Of a DNA stretch of 64,000 nucleotides, positions 1-8,926 are shown in pieces. The first letter of the stretch is position 1, and every line of letters begins with the position of its first letter. The notes beneath the pieces were generated by a model. That model saw nothing but the letters and a program-made list of their open reading frames with translations, did not search any database and had not been told where the DNA came from. Position numbers and translations under genes: made by a program. The DNA comes from Phycisphaerales bacterium (GTDB taxonomy: Bacteria > Planctomycetota > Phycisphaerae > UBA1845), in the NCBI GenBank assembly GCA_020639115.1, contig JACKHG010000011.1, forward strand, positions 88,898 to 152,897, read 5' to 3'.

Positions 1-148
<148 letters not shown>

Positions 149-236
149 TGCGCCATGCCGGCTGATCGCAGCCAGAGTGCGCGGCACGGCGCACCGCTTG
201 TCGCCCTCCTGCCCGGCGATTAACGTACGGAGCATC

Positions 237-1034
237 ATGCAAGCGTACCTCGATCTTGTCCGCCGCGTCCTGCACGAGGGCGAGCGGCGCAGCGACCGCA
301 CCGGCGTCGGCACGCGCAGCCTGTTCGGCCACCAGATGCGTTTCGACCTGGCGGACGGGTTCCCGCTGCTCACCAGCCGCAAGATTCACACGCGTTCGAT
401 CATCCACGAGTTGCTCTGGTTCATTCGGGGCGAGACGAACGTGCGCTACCTGCACGAGCACGGGGTGAGCATCTGGGACGAGTGGGCGGATGCCGCGGGC
501 GACCTGGGGCCGGTGTACGGCCGGCAGTGGCGGGCCTGGACGGGAGCGGACGGCGCGCCGATCGACCAGTTGCGCGCGGTGATCGAGCAGATTCGGAGCA
601 ATCCGCATTCGCGCCGGCTGGTGGTGAGCGCGTGGAACGTGGCGGACCTGCCGCGGATGGCGCTGGCGCCGTGCCACGTGATGTTCCAGTTCTACGTGTC
701 GACGTCGGGCCGGCTGTCGTGCCAGCTCTACCAGCGCTCGGCGGACCTGTTCCTCGGCGTACCGTTCAACATCGCCAGCTACGCCCTGCTGACGCACATG
801 GTGGCGCAAGTGACGGATCTCGAACCTGGCGACTTCATCCACACGTTCGGCGACGCCCACCTGTACGAGAACCACCTGGAGCAGACCGCCCTCCTGCTCG
901 AGCGCGAACCGCGGCCGCTGCCGACGCTGGCGCTCAACCCCGCGGTGCGCTCCATCGACGACTTCACCTTCGAGGATATAGAAATTCGCAACTACGATCC
1001 GCATCCGGCAATCAAGGCCCCGGTGGCGGTATGA
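237..1034 (+). CDS. thyA: Thymidylate synthase
   Basis: Converts dUMP to dTMP using methylene-tetrahydrofolate in the cytosol. The 265-residue protein matches the usual bacterial ThyA length and follows the E. coli enzyme nearly throughout. Visible features are SDRTGVGT and FGHQMRFDL near the start, IWDEWAD, the nucleophile in [13 protein letters not shown], the folate/dUMP stretch [20 protein letters not shown], and the C-terminal IKAPVAV. The ATG at 237 is chosen because homology begins at MQAYLDL and GGAG lies at 229-232. An in-frame upstream start at 177 adds 20 residues without family similarity. It overlaps folA by 4 bases (ATGA), so the two are translationally coupled, which fits because ThyA produces the dihydrofolate that FolA reduces. 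Confidence 0.97.
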   Translation: MQAYLDLVRRVLHEGERRSDRTGVGTRSLFGHQMRFDLADGFPLLTSRKIHTRSIIHELLWFIRGETNVRYLHEHGVSIWDEWADAAGDLGPVYGRQWRAWTGADGAPIDQLRAVIEQIRSNPHSRRLVVSAWNVADLPRMALAPCHVMFQFYVSTSGRLSCQLYQRSADLFLGVPFNIASYALLTHMVAQVTDLEPGDFIHTFGDAHLYENHLEQTALLLEREPRPLPTLALNPAVRSIDDFTFEDIEIRNYDPHPAIKAPVAV

Positions 1035-1543
1035 GGCCCAGCCTGGAACTGGCGGCGGCGGTCGCGGCCAACGGCGTCATCGGTCGCGACGGCCAGCTTC
1101 CCTGGCATCTGCCCGATGATCTGCGGCACTTCAAAGCGCTGACGCTCGACCACGCGGTGATCATGGGCCGGCGGACGTGGGCCTCGATGGGCACGCCGCT
1201 GCCGCGGCGCCGCAACATCGTGGTGAGCCGGCAGTACGCGCAAGCGCCCGACCCGGGCGTCGAACTCGTCCGCAGCCTCGACGAAGCGCTGGCCCTGACT
1301 GCGGACAGCGCGGGCCCCGTCTTCATCGTCGGCGGCGCCGGACTGTACGCGGAGGCGCTTCCGCGGGCCGACGTGCTCCACCTGACCGAAATCGACGCAG
1401 CCGTGGAGGGCGATGTGTATTTTCCCGAACTCGACCGGTCGGCGTGGGTCCTGCAGGAAGCGACTCCGCACGCGTGCGACGCCCGGCACGCGTTCAGCTT
1501 CAGGTTCTGCGTGTACCGGCGCGCCCACCCGCAGAACCGATAG
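1031..1543 (+). CDS. folA: Dihydrofolate reductase
   Basis: Reduces dihydrofolate to tetrahydrofolate with NADPH, regenerating the cofactor oxidised by the adjacent ThyA. The 170-residue product shows the classic order: [19 protein letters not shown] with the Met20-type loop and active-site acid, [12 protein letters not shown] for cofactor binding, [11 protein letters not shown], and [24 protein letters not shown]. The start ATG overlaps the thyA stop as ATGA. The gene ends 20 bases before a convergent gene, and no terminator is obvious in that short gap. Confidence 0.96.
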   Translation: MRPSLELAAAVAANGVIGRDGQLPWHLPDDLRHFKALTLDHAVIMGRRTWASMGTPLPRRRNIVVSRQYAQAPDPGVELVRSLDEALALTADSAGPVFIVGGAGLYAEALPRADVLHLTEIDAAVEGDVYFPELDRSAWVLQEATPHACDARHAFSFRFCVYRRAHPQNR

Positions 1544-1563
1544 CGAGCGAACTGCTGCCCGCG

Positions 1564-3111
1564 TCACGGCGCAGCCGTGCCCTCGGCCGCTTCGGAATCG
1601 CCGGCGACACCGTTCGAACCTGCATCCGCCTTCTGTTTGGCCTTGGCCTCAGCCTCACGGATCATCGCCGCACGTTCCTTGGGCGTCATGCGCTCCCATT
1701 TCTGCTTGGCCAGTTGCTGGTTGCGCACCTGCTCGAAGCGTTCGCGGATGCGCTTGACGAACGCGGGGTTGGCGAGCATGTTGCGATCGACCTTGCGCCC
1801 CCACAGATAGATCGTTGGCGTTGCGTGCACGTCCAGCTTCTTGCCTTCGGCCACGTCCTCGCGGATCCGCTGTTTGACGGCGTCGGAGTGCATGACCTCG
1901 ACGAACCGATCGGGATCCAGGCCCAGGCTCTTGGCGAATTCCCGATAGTCGAAATTCGGCAGGCTGGCCTGCTTGGCGAACAGCTCGTCGTGGGCCTTCC
2001 AGAATGTGTCGTTGCCGCCGAGTTCACGGGCCGCCTCGGCGGCGTACGCGGCCTCGCACGCCTGCGGGTGAATTGTGCGCGCCGCGTTCGAGTTGCAGTC
2101 CGTATTCAGCGGCAGGTTCTTCCAGTAGATGTGCAGCAGGTTGTCGAAGTCCGGATCGATGTTCCGTTCCAGCTTGTGCGCGAAGTCCTTGCAGGCCGGA
2201 CACTGGAAATCACTGAACACGACCATGGGCAGCAGCATATTGCCGGTACCGCGCGCCGGGTCGTCCGGGCGAATGGCGATGTTCACGGGCGTCTGGCTCT
2301 CGTACCGGTTCCACAACGTCTCGTCATCCCGATAGAACTCGCCCAGCGTCAGCATGCAGGCGTCGGCCTGCCGCTTCGCATGGGTGGCGCGCATCGACGC
2401 CGCCTCCGACGTGACCATCTTGAACTCGCACCAGACCATCGCGAAGATCGCCACGACCGCGGCAGCCACGAGTCGACCGGCGGGATGGGCCCGCCCCGCC
2501 TCGTCTCCTCGCGGAGCGACCGCCGGCACCGTGCCGTGCGCTTCCTGCAGCTGCGCTGCACCGGGCGCACCGCCTTCTGCCGATGCCGTTGCGACATCGG
2601 CAGCGTGCGTGGCTGCCGACTTCCGCGGTATCAGCAGCAGCGTGCCGATCAGCACCAGAAAGTTGATGCCGTGCGAGATGATGCACCACGGGCACTTCGC
2701 CGGTATCGGCGTGAAGTACAGGATATACAGGTAGAATAACGAGACAGCGCATCCAAACGCGATGAAGAGCAACAGCAGAAAGTGCCAGCCCCGGCGGGTG
2801 TAGTCGCAGCGCCCGACGATGAGGTACCACAGGCCGATCGCGGTGAAATACCACCAACCGACCAACGCCACCGGCAGCCCCTCCTGGCGGTGCGTCACGG
2901 GGTCCGGCTCGCTCGGGGGCAGCACGGACCACTTCGTCTTGACGACAACCTTGCAATCGAAACCGGAATTGCCCTCGGGCGAACACAGGTCCGCAAAGAT
3001 GCCCTCCGCCGGCGTTTCATCGATATGCAGCCGCGTCAGCTTCATATCGATCACGCCGGCGGCAAGCGCCAACACGACCATGCATGCCACGACGATGGAG
3101 GAAAATCTCAT
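1564..3111 (-). CDS. VKOR-DsbA fusion: vitamin K epoxide reductase domain joined to a thioredoxin-fold oxidase
   Basis: A predicted self-contained disulfide-forming system of 515 residues. The N-terminal half is a VKOR-type membrane domain with helices near 6-22, 82-100, 108-133 and 148-162, loop cysteines C43 and C53, and the quinone-side motif CPWC at 140-143. After a further hydrophobic segment at about 213-227 comes a DsbA/thioredoxin-like domain with VVFSDFQCPAC (C304, C307), extra cysteines, and a cis-proline region HATPTIYLWG. A Lys/Glu/Ala-rich tail closes the protein. By family knowledge the VKOR half passes electrons to quinone and reoxidises the thioredoxin half in the periplasm. 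ATG at 3111 is preferred, with GGGAG and AGG upstream; a GTG at 3126 in the same frame is possible. Confidence 0.85.
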   Translation of the reverse strand: MRFSSIVVACMVVLALAAGVIDMKLTRLHIDETPAEGIFADLCSPEGNSGFDCKVVVKTKWSVLPPSEPDPVTHRQEGLPVALVGWWYFTAIGLWYLIVGRCDYTRRGWHFLLLLFIAFGCAVSLFYLYILYFTPIPAKCPWCIISHGINFLVLIGTLLLIPRKSAATHAADVATASAEGGAPGAAQLQEAHGTVPAVAPRGDEAGRAHPAGRLVAAAVVAIFAMVWCEFKMVTSEAASMRATHAKRQADACMLTLGEFYRDDETLWNRYESQTPVNIAIRPDDPARGTGNMLLPMVVFSDFQCPACKDFAHKLERNIDPDFDNLLHIYWKNLPLNTDCNSNAARTIHPQACEAAYAAEAARELGGNDTFWKAHDELFAKQASLPNFDYREFAKSLGLDPDRFVEVMHSDAVKQRIREDVAEGKKLDVHATPTIYLWGRKVDRNMLANPAFVKRIRERFEQVRNQQLAKQKWERMTPKERAAMIREAEAKAKQKADAGSNGVAGDSEAAEGTAAP

Positions 3112-3234
3112 TCTGCCTGCTCCCACCTGCCTCAGAGATTACACACGCCGGCGTCTCGTGCTGCTTCACATCCGCACCGGCGCAAGCCGAATACTATAGC
3201 CGAATCCGACCGCAGGTGCCGCATCAGCCTGAAA

Positions 3235-4311
3235 TCAAGGGTGATGGTCGTCGGAGGTTTCCGCCGTCTCCGCGTCGGTCGCGTCGGCGACGTGCGCGCT
3301 GTGCTTGAACCAGTTGCGCCGATACCAGTTCAGGTTGCGTACCGTCACGGTAACAGGCGGAGCCAGATAGTGATCCAGGCTGAGCGGTTCACCCTGGATG
3401 GCGATCTGGCACATGTGCAGAGCCTCCTGCGCGACACGTTCGTATTCGCTGCCCACTAGAGCCGCACAGGTGCCGTCATAGAGCAGCGGCCAGTAGCACG
3501 GGTAAGGATTCGTCGTGACGAGCTGGCAGGTCTTGGGCAGCAAGCGCGGTTCTCCCGGAAATTCCCGCAACGGCCAGTCGTCGAGGGCCACCCACGCGTC
3601 CAACCGCGGGAAGCGCTCCATGTAGTCCCGGATCATCCGCTCAGCCACGAACGGTTTTCCATCACAGTTCATTTCACGCAGAATATCGACCGCCGGCCAC
3701 TGCCGCATGCGCTCGCGAAAACCGATGCCGCGGTCGCGCAACGCCGGCAATTCTTCATCCCCATCCAGGACGGCGATCGTCCCTTTTCCGTCGAGCGTCG
3801 TCACGACGGCGTCGGCCAGCGCCTGTCCGACCGCCATCTCGTCGAGCCCCGCGAACGGCAGGGGATCCTCGCACTCGATCGGTTTCATCATCGTCACAAC
3901 GGCGACGCCCTTCACCTGCAGCTCGCACAGCACATCGCGCATGATCTCCTGATCCGCGGGCTCGATGCACAACCCGCGCATCTGCGGCGAGTGCAGCGCC
4001 CGGATCAGGTCAGCCTGCGCGTTGGCGGAACGGATTTTCGGGGCCCGGATCTCCAGCCCCATGTGGCCAAGTCCCTCCCGATAGCGGTCGGCTGTTGCAC
4101 TCAACGTGGGCCAGAGCGGGTCGTCCTGGCTCGCCCCGATGAACGCCACGAACCCCTGCCGCGACTGGGGCGCCCGGGCCGGCTCGCCCCGTTCGCACGC
4201 GGGCAGGAGACCCAGCGCCAGCCCCCACAGCGCGGTCGAGACCACGCGCCGGCATGCCCGCAACGAAGTCCGGCTGGCTGCTCCCGCACGGACACCTGTA
4301 GCCACGTTCAT
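3235..4311 (-). CDS. Periplasmic sugar-binding lipoprotein, LacI/RbsB-like fold
   Basis: A 358-residue solute-binding protein of the periplasmic binding protein 4 type (ribose/galactose ABC importers and LacI-like sensors). The signal ends in a lipobox LLPAC (residues 35-39), so it should be a lipoprotein. Family features are GFVAFIGASQDDPLW at the start of the fold, RGLCIEPADQEIM, KGVAVVTMMKP, GKGTIAVLDGDEE and a hinge-like AWVALDDWPL. The start at 4311 is set by GGGAGCG about 5 bases upstream. No permease or ATPase lies nearby, so the partner is unknown; it may serve a distant importer or act as a receptor. A perfect GTAAACG-CAC-CGTTTAC palindrome sits just upstream, suggesting sugar-responsive repression. 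The ligand cannot be read from the sequence. Confidence 0.78.
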   Translation of the reverse strand: MNVATGVRAGAASRTSLRACRRVVSTALWGLALGLLPACERGEPARAPQSRQGFVAFIGASQDDPLWPTLSATADRYREGLGHMGLEIRAPKIRSANAQADLIRALHSPQMRGLCIEPADQEIMRDVLCELQVKGVAVVTMMKPIECEDPLPFAGLDEMAVGQALADAVVTTLDGKGTIAVLDGDEELPALRDRGIGFRERMRQWPAVDILREMNCDGKPFVAERMIRDYMERFPRLDAWVALDDWPLREFPGEPRLLPKTCQLVTTNPYPCYWPLLYDGTCAALVGSEYERVAQEALHMCQIAIQGEPLSLDHYLAPPVTVTVRNLNWYRRNWFKHSAHVADATDAETAETSDDHHP

Positions 4312-4325
4312 GATCGCTCCCTCGT

Positions 4326-4342
4326 GTAAACGCACCGTTTAC
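4326..4342 (-). promoter_or_regulatory. Perfect inverted repeat, candidate LacI/GntR-type operator
   Basis: GTAAACG-CAC-CGTTTAC is a perfect 7-base inverted repeat with a 3-base centre. It lies 15 bases upstream of the sugar-binding lipoprotein start, beside its Shine-Dalgarno sequence. The half site matches the TGTAAACG core of many LacI-family and CcpA operators. A repressor bound here would block transcription of the binding protein. No such regulator gene is in the window. Confidence 0.55.
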
Positions 4343-4421
4343 CCGCCGTCGGTGCGACTGGCAAGCGTAGCTGAGGCCTTGGCTGCCCAGTGGCCGCGGA
4401 ATGCCGGAGAAGGCGGCCAGC

Positions 4422-4450
4422 TTGCAAACTTTCGCCCTGCGATAGATAAT
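4422..4450 (+). promoter_or_regulatory. Sigma-70-like promoter for the coiled-coil/zinc-ribbon gene
   Basis: TTGCAA at 4422-4427 and GATAAT at 4445-4450 are separated by 17 bases, close to the consensus. They lie about 80 bases upstream of the ATG at 4530. Transcription should start near 4457. Confidence 0.5.
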
Positions 4451-4529
4451 GTTCGGACTGGTGATCATGATGCAGCGCGGACGCGGGCCCAGCCGCACCG
4501 GGATAGTCTGACAGTTTGGCAGGTGTTCG

Positions 4530-5273
4530 ATGGGAGCGATTCTCGACGCCCTTCACCGTTTACAACAGGTCGAAAACGAGCTCAACACCTACCGCGTGAA
4601 GGAAGAAGCGCTCCGCCGCAAGGCCCGCCAGGTCGAACGACAAATCAGCAAGGCCGAAGCCGAATTCCAGACCCAACGCGAAGCCGTCACCCGCTGCCAG
4701 ATGGAGATCGACCAGGCGGAACTCGACATCAAGGCGCGCGAGGAGTCGATGAACCGGCACCGCCAGGCGCTCAATACCGCCAAGTCCAACAAGGAATACG
4801 CCGCGGTCCTCACGGCGCTCAACACCGAAAAAGCCGACGCCTCCAAGTGTGAAAGCCGCGTTCTCGAACTGATGACCCGCAAGGACCAGCTCCTCGGCGA
4901 GTCGAAATCGTTCGAGCAGGAGCGGGGCCGCCTCGACGAGCGACTGAAAAAGTACCAGCAGGACCTCGAGCGCTACCTGGAGGAAACCCGCAGCACGTAC
5001 CAGCGGCTCGAGAAGGAACGCGAGGCGGCGGCGGCAGGGCTGCCGGCCTCTGCGCTGGCGACCTTCGAACGCGTCGCCGCGCACCTCGAAGGCGACGCGA
5101 TGGCGGAGGCCAAGCGGGTCAGCGCCCGCGGCGAGGACCACATCTGCGGCGGATGCAACATGTCCATCCCGCTCGAGCACATCAACCGCCTCAAGAGCCG
5201 GGATGAAATCCTGGTGTGCAGCAGTTGCGGCCGGATTCTCTACACCGATCCGGTCGGTGCCCGCCACGCCTGA
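4530..5273 (+). CDS. Coiled-coil protein with C-terminal C4 zinc ribbon (CT398/COG1579 family)
   Basis: The 247-residue protein has a long antiparallel coiled coil (about residues 5-175, rich in E, K, Q, R and A) followed by a zinc ribbon: CGGC, about 24 residues, then CSSCGRILY. This is the architecture of the CT398-like family, described as a possible nucleic-acid or protein adaptor with no settled biochemical role. AGGTG precedes the ATG at 4530 and a good promoter lies upstream. It stands alone, divergent from the sugar-binding lipoprotein and convergent with the AsmA-like gene. Family assignment is confident, function is not. Confidence 0.85.
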   Translation: MGAILDALHRLQQVENELNTYRVKEEALRRKARQVERQISKAEAEFQTQREAVTRCQMEIDQAELDIKAREESMNRHRQALNTAKSNKEYAAVLTALNTEKADASKCESRVLELMTRKDQLLGESKSFEQERGRLDERLKKYQQDLERYLEETRSTYQRLEKEREAAAAGLPASALATFERVAAHLEGDAMAEAKRVSARGEDHICGGCNMSIPLEHINRLKSRDEILVCSSCGRILYTDPVGARHA

Positions 5274-5323
5274 CGTCGGCTGCGCGCAGCGGAGCCGCAA
5301 TCGCCGGATTCACCGAACCACGA

Positions 5324-8300
5324 TCAAGGTGTGGTTGCAACGGCAGGACGCTCGTCTGCCGGAAGCCGCTGCAAGGTGAGCAGCGCCTCGAGCGCCGCCT
5401 CCATGTTGCGCAGGGGTTGCGCCGTGGCCCGCGGTTCACCCAGCGTTCCCGTGACCTGCACCTCGAGCAGCTCGCGGGCCATGCCTTCAAGCATCTCCGT
5501 CAGCACCGGCATGTCGGCCCAACGGAACGGGCTCACCGCGATCAGCTCGAGATCGAGCGCTCCCGACGGCAGCACCATCGTGCCGTTGCCGACCAGGGTC
5601 AGCGCCTCGCCCACCAGTTCGATATCCTTGAAGCGCACCTCGTCGCCGACGACGAGCAGGCCCGCGCTGGCCGACTGGAACGCCGACTCCTCCGGTATCG
5701 ACAGGTTGAGCACGTGCAACACGGCGAGCAGCAGGGGCAGGCGGTAGAGTTCGGCGTCGCGCACCTGGAGGCGTCCGCCGCCGCGCCGCCCTTGCGAATC
5801 TCCCAATGTGCCCGTCAGGAAGAAACGACCGTCGACGTAACCATGCAGGTTGTCCGGGGCGTGCGCCGTGACGTCCGTGCGCTGCGCCGCGACGAGCCCC
5901 TGCACGGCGGCCCGCTGCACCGTGGCCTCGAGGCTGTATTCCGTGGCGCCCCGCCCCGCATCCAGGTCCAGCGTCCCGGTCACCGCCCCGCCGTAGAACG
6001 TCGCTGCGAGTTCGTCGAAACGCAGGCGCTTGCCGACGCCGTCGCGCAGCACGCGCCCGGTGAGGTTCGCCAGGGTGTACTTGCCGATCGTCAGCCGGTC
6101 GAGGTGCAGGTCCCCCTTCAGGAATACATCGGCGAGCGTCCGGCGCGCCTCGCCGCCCAACGCGATCCGCCCGCTCATCCCCGACACCTTCACGCCGGCC
6201 AGGAAGCCCACGTCGTACAGCTGCACGTCGCCCGCCAACTGCCATACCGGCGTTCGCGAATCGCCCTCGACGCGCCAGTCGAGCATGCCGTCAAAGACGT
6301 CGAGCGAGCCCTCCGGCGCCAGGTCGTTCCACTGGCGGCGCAGACGCCAGGGCAGCGCCATGCGAACGGCCTCGTCGTCCAGCTTCAATCCGCGCAGCGT
6401 GTAGCGCAGCGCACCGCCGTCAGCGTCCACCTCACCTGCGAGCGACAGCTCGGCGGCGCCGCTGACCGCGCGTACGCCGCGGAGCCACACGCGCTCATCC
6501 TCCACGACGACGTCGCCCGTGGTAATCCGCCAGGCGAGCGGGAAGGGAGCGTAGGTCACGGTCGCGCCGTCCAGTTCCAGGCGCAGCGTTTGACCCGACG
6601 ACGCGCCCATCCGGCGCTCGACGTCGAACCGCCCGCGGATGTCCCAGGGCTCGAGCTGGGCGCGCACGTCGTCGGGCAGGGCCGAGCGCAGCGCTTCGGT
6701 CAGGCGAACCTGCTCGCCGCGGATCGTCACCGCGTTCTCGCCGGTGTCGCCGCGGACGATCCGCCCGCTGGCGCGCACGACGCCGTCGCTCGCGTTGCCG
6801 CGCAGATCGTGCAGCTCGACCGACTGCGGTTGAATCCGCAGCGAACCGCTCAGGCCCGTGACGGGCAGGGGGAATTTCTCCGGGCACAGATCGACATCCG
6901 CAACCGTGGCGTCGATGTCATACACGACCTCGCCGTCGCAATCGGTGAGGTTTACCGCAACCGCGGCCTCACCCTGGGCGTGCAGTTCGGCGACTTCCGC
7001 GCGACCCGCAGGCGGCAAGGCGTTGAGCAGCGTGTCGTCCAGCGGCAGCGCGTCGGCGGTGAGCGTCAGGTCGAGCTGCTCGAGTCCCGCCGGCGAAGCG
7101 CGCACCAGGCCGGCGGCGGTCAACGCGCCGTCGCCGCAGGAACCGCGCACGTCGACGACCTCGAAGGTGTCCCCGTCGATGCGTACGCGCCCGCGCAGGT
7201 CGCGCAGCGGATAGGGAAATCCAACGAACTCCGCGTCCACGCCGAGCAGTTCCGCGTCAATCCCCACGGTCCAGGGACCCGGTTCATCCTCCGTCTCCGG
7301 TCGCGACATGGTGACCGCGATGTCCGCGCGCCCGCGTGGTGCGAACTCCTCCCAGGTGTGGCGATGCCGCCCGGATATCGCGGTGCAAAGGTCGCTGTCC
7401 AGCGCCACACCCAACCCCTCCACATGCAGCGTGGCGGCGCTGTGCCTGCTCAGTTCACCGAACCAGCCCTCCGCACTGATGGCCCCCTCGCCATGGCGCC
7501 CGGTGAGCCCGTGGATAAACACGCCGTCGGAGGTCAGCTCCAGCGTGCCGCGCACGTCGTCCACGCGATAGGGAAACATGCGTATGGTCACGTCACCGCC
7601 GCGGGCTTGGATCAGCGCGTGCTGCAACTCGATCCCGGCGTCAGCGCCCGGCGCCTTGCTCAGCGTCGCCGTGACGTCCACCCGGCCGTGCGGATCGAAG
7701 TCGCGGTAGAAGTGCCGCATACGCCGCCAGCGATTGACGAAACGCGCCTCCCAGGGCCGCTCCGCATCGTCCCAATGCGGCAGCGTCAGACCCTCCACGT
7801 CCGCCTCGATCTGAAAGCCGAGCTCCGCGAAACGCTTGTCGCGACTCACATCGCCCGCCATGTGCCCGCGCAGGCGGCAGCGGGCATCACCCAGGTAGCC
7901 GGACAGGTCAGCCGATGCTCCGGTTTCATCCACCGCCACACGCCCGGACACGTCCTCCAGACGAATGAAACGCTTCTCCGGAGGCAGCGCATCCTCCTCC
8001 GCCGCCACCGGCACCGAGAGCCGCGCGCTTTCAAACTCCATCGTCAGCCGGTTGCTCGCCTCAGCCGCCCCTCGAAAGCCCAATGCAAAATCCACGATGC
8101 GAAACTGCCCCCGAACACCGAGCAGATCGATCCAGCGGCCCGCCTGCGGCTCCGTCGCCTCGATCGCCAGCGACGCCGCCTCCAGCGACAACCAGGGCGC
8201 CCCGCTCTCGTCCTCGTCCTCCACGATGCCGCGACGCAAGTCGATCGCAAAGCGCCCCTGGCTCCGCCGGTCGGTCTGCGCCCGCCACGCGACGACGTAA

Positions 8301-8926
8301 CGCCGGTGCGCGTCGGGCGTCGCGGTCAGCGAGAGCGCGACGTCCTCGACAGCCGGACTGCCGGGGTCCGTGTTCGCATACATCAGCAGGTGGGCGTCGC
8401 GCACGCGCAGCACGGGCAGTTGGCGCAGTCCCGGCCGCCCTTCCGCCGCGGGCGCACGGAGCGCACGCTGAATGTTGAATTTCCCCGAGTCCGCGGCGTA
8501 GCGCGCCAGGCAGACCGGCCGCGTAGCGACGACTTCGTTCACCGTGACGCGGCCCACCAGCAGGTCGAGCGGATCGTGCTGCAACCACATCCCGTCGATA
8601 CTGAGCAGCGAGGGCCGGCCCGGGCCGCCGTCCGGATCCGCCACCTGCACGTCGGTGAGCTGGATGCCCGTCGTCAGCGAGAATTCGACCGAACCGATCG
8701 TCACCGGGGTGGAGAAAAACTGCTGCACGTAGGCCTGCGTAAGGCGCTTGATCCGCGCCGGATCCGTCAGCACGCGATAACCGACGAGCATGATCAGGGC
8801 CAACGCCAACACCAGCCGCGGCAGCCAGCGCCGCAACCAGCCCACGCGCACACGTCCGCGCCGGCTGCGCCGGTTACGCCGCGGCTTTCGCTCGGGCGCC
8901 GGGGATGGGAATTCCGTCTGCGTCAC
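5324..8926 (-). CDS. AsmA-like (AsmA/TamB superfamily) inner-membrane-anchored envelope protein
   Basis: The 1200-residue protein starts with a basic stretch, one membrane anchor (about residues 35-53, LPRLVLALALIMLVGY) and the AsmA-type opening TPVTIGSVEFSLTTGIQL. A very long periplasmic region of repeated beta-strand segments follows, closing with GTMVLPSGALDLELIAVSP as in AsmA-like C-terminal domains. AsmA-like proteins are thought to carry phospholipid between inner and outer membranes or affect outer-membrane assembly. The GTG start at 8926 overlaps the stop of the upstream glycosyltransferase as GTGA, so translation is coupled. Several in-frame upstream starts lie inside that gene and are rejected. 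It is the last gene of a long run beginning at pdhA. Confidence 0.82.
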   Translation of the reverse strand: MTQTEFPSPAPERKPRRNRRSRRGRVRVGWLRRWLPRLVLALALIMLVGYRVLTDPARIKRLTQAYVQQFFSTPVTIGSVEFSLTTGIQLTDVQVADPDGGPGRPSLLSIDGMWLQHDPLDLLVGRVTVNEVVATRPVCLARYAADSGKFNIQRALRAPAAEGRPGLRQLPVLRVRDAHLLMYANTDPGSPAVEDVALSLTATPDAHRRYVVAWRAQTDRRSQGRFAIDLRRGIVEDEDESGAPWLSLEAASLAIEATEPQAGRWIDLLGVRGQFRIVDFALGFRGAAEASNRLTMEFESARLSVPVAAEEDALPPEKRFIRLEDVSGRVAVDETGASADLSGYLGDARCRLRGHMAGDVSRDKRFAELGFQIEADVEGLTLPHWDDAERPWEARFVNRWRRMRHFYRDFDPHGRVDVTATLSKAPGADAGIELQHALIQARGGDVTIRMFPYRVDDVRGTLELTSDGVFIHGLTGRHGEGAISAEGWFGELSRHSAATLHVEGLGVALDSDLCTAISGRHRHTWEEFAPRGRADIAVTMSRPETEDEPGPWTVGIDAELLGVDAEFVGFPYPLRDLRGRVRIDGDTFEVVDVRGSCGDGALTAAGLVRASPAGLEQLDLTLTADALPLDDTLLNALPPAGRAEVAELHAQGEAAVAVNLTDCDGEVVYDIDATVADVDLCPEKFPLPVTGLSGSLRIQPQSVELHDLRGNASDGVVRASGRIVRGDTGENAVTIRGEQVRLTEALRSALPDDVRAQLEPWDIRGRFDVERRMGASSGQTLRLELDGATVTYAPFPLAWRITTGDVVVEDERVWLRGVRAVSGAAELSLAGEVDADGGALRYTLRGLKLDDEAVRMALPWRLRRQWNDLAPEGSLDVFDGMLDWRVEGDSRTPVWQLAGDVQLYDVGFLAGVKVSGMSGRIALGGEARRTLADVFLKGDLHLDRLTIGKYTLANLTGRVLRDGVGKRLRFDELAATFYGGAVTGTLDLDAGRGATEYSLEATVQRAAVQGLVAAQRTDVTAHAPDNLHGYVDGRFFLTGTLGDSQGRRGGGRLQVRDAELYRLPLLLAVLHVLNLSIPEESAFQSASAGLLVVGDEVRFKDIELVGEALTLVGNGTMVLPSGALDLELIAVSPFRWADMPVLTEMLEGMARELLEVQVTGTLGEPRATAQPLRNMEAALEALLTLQRLPADERPAVATTP

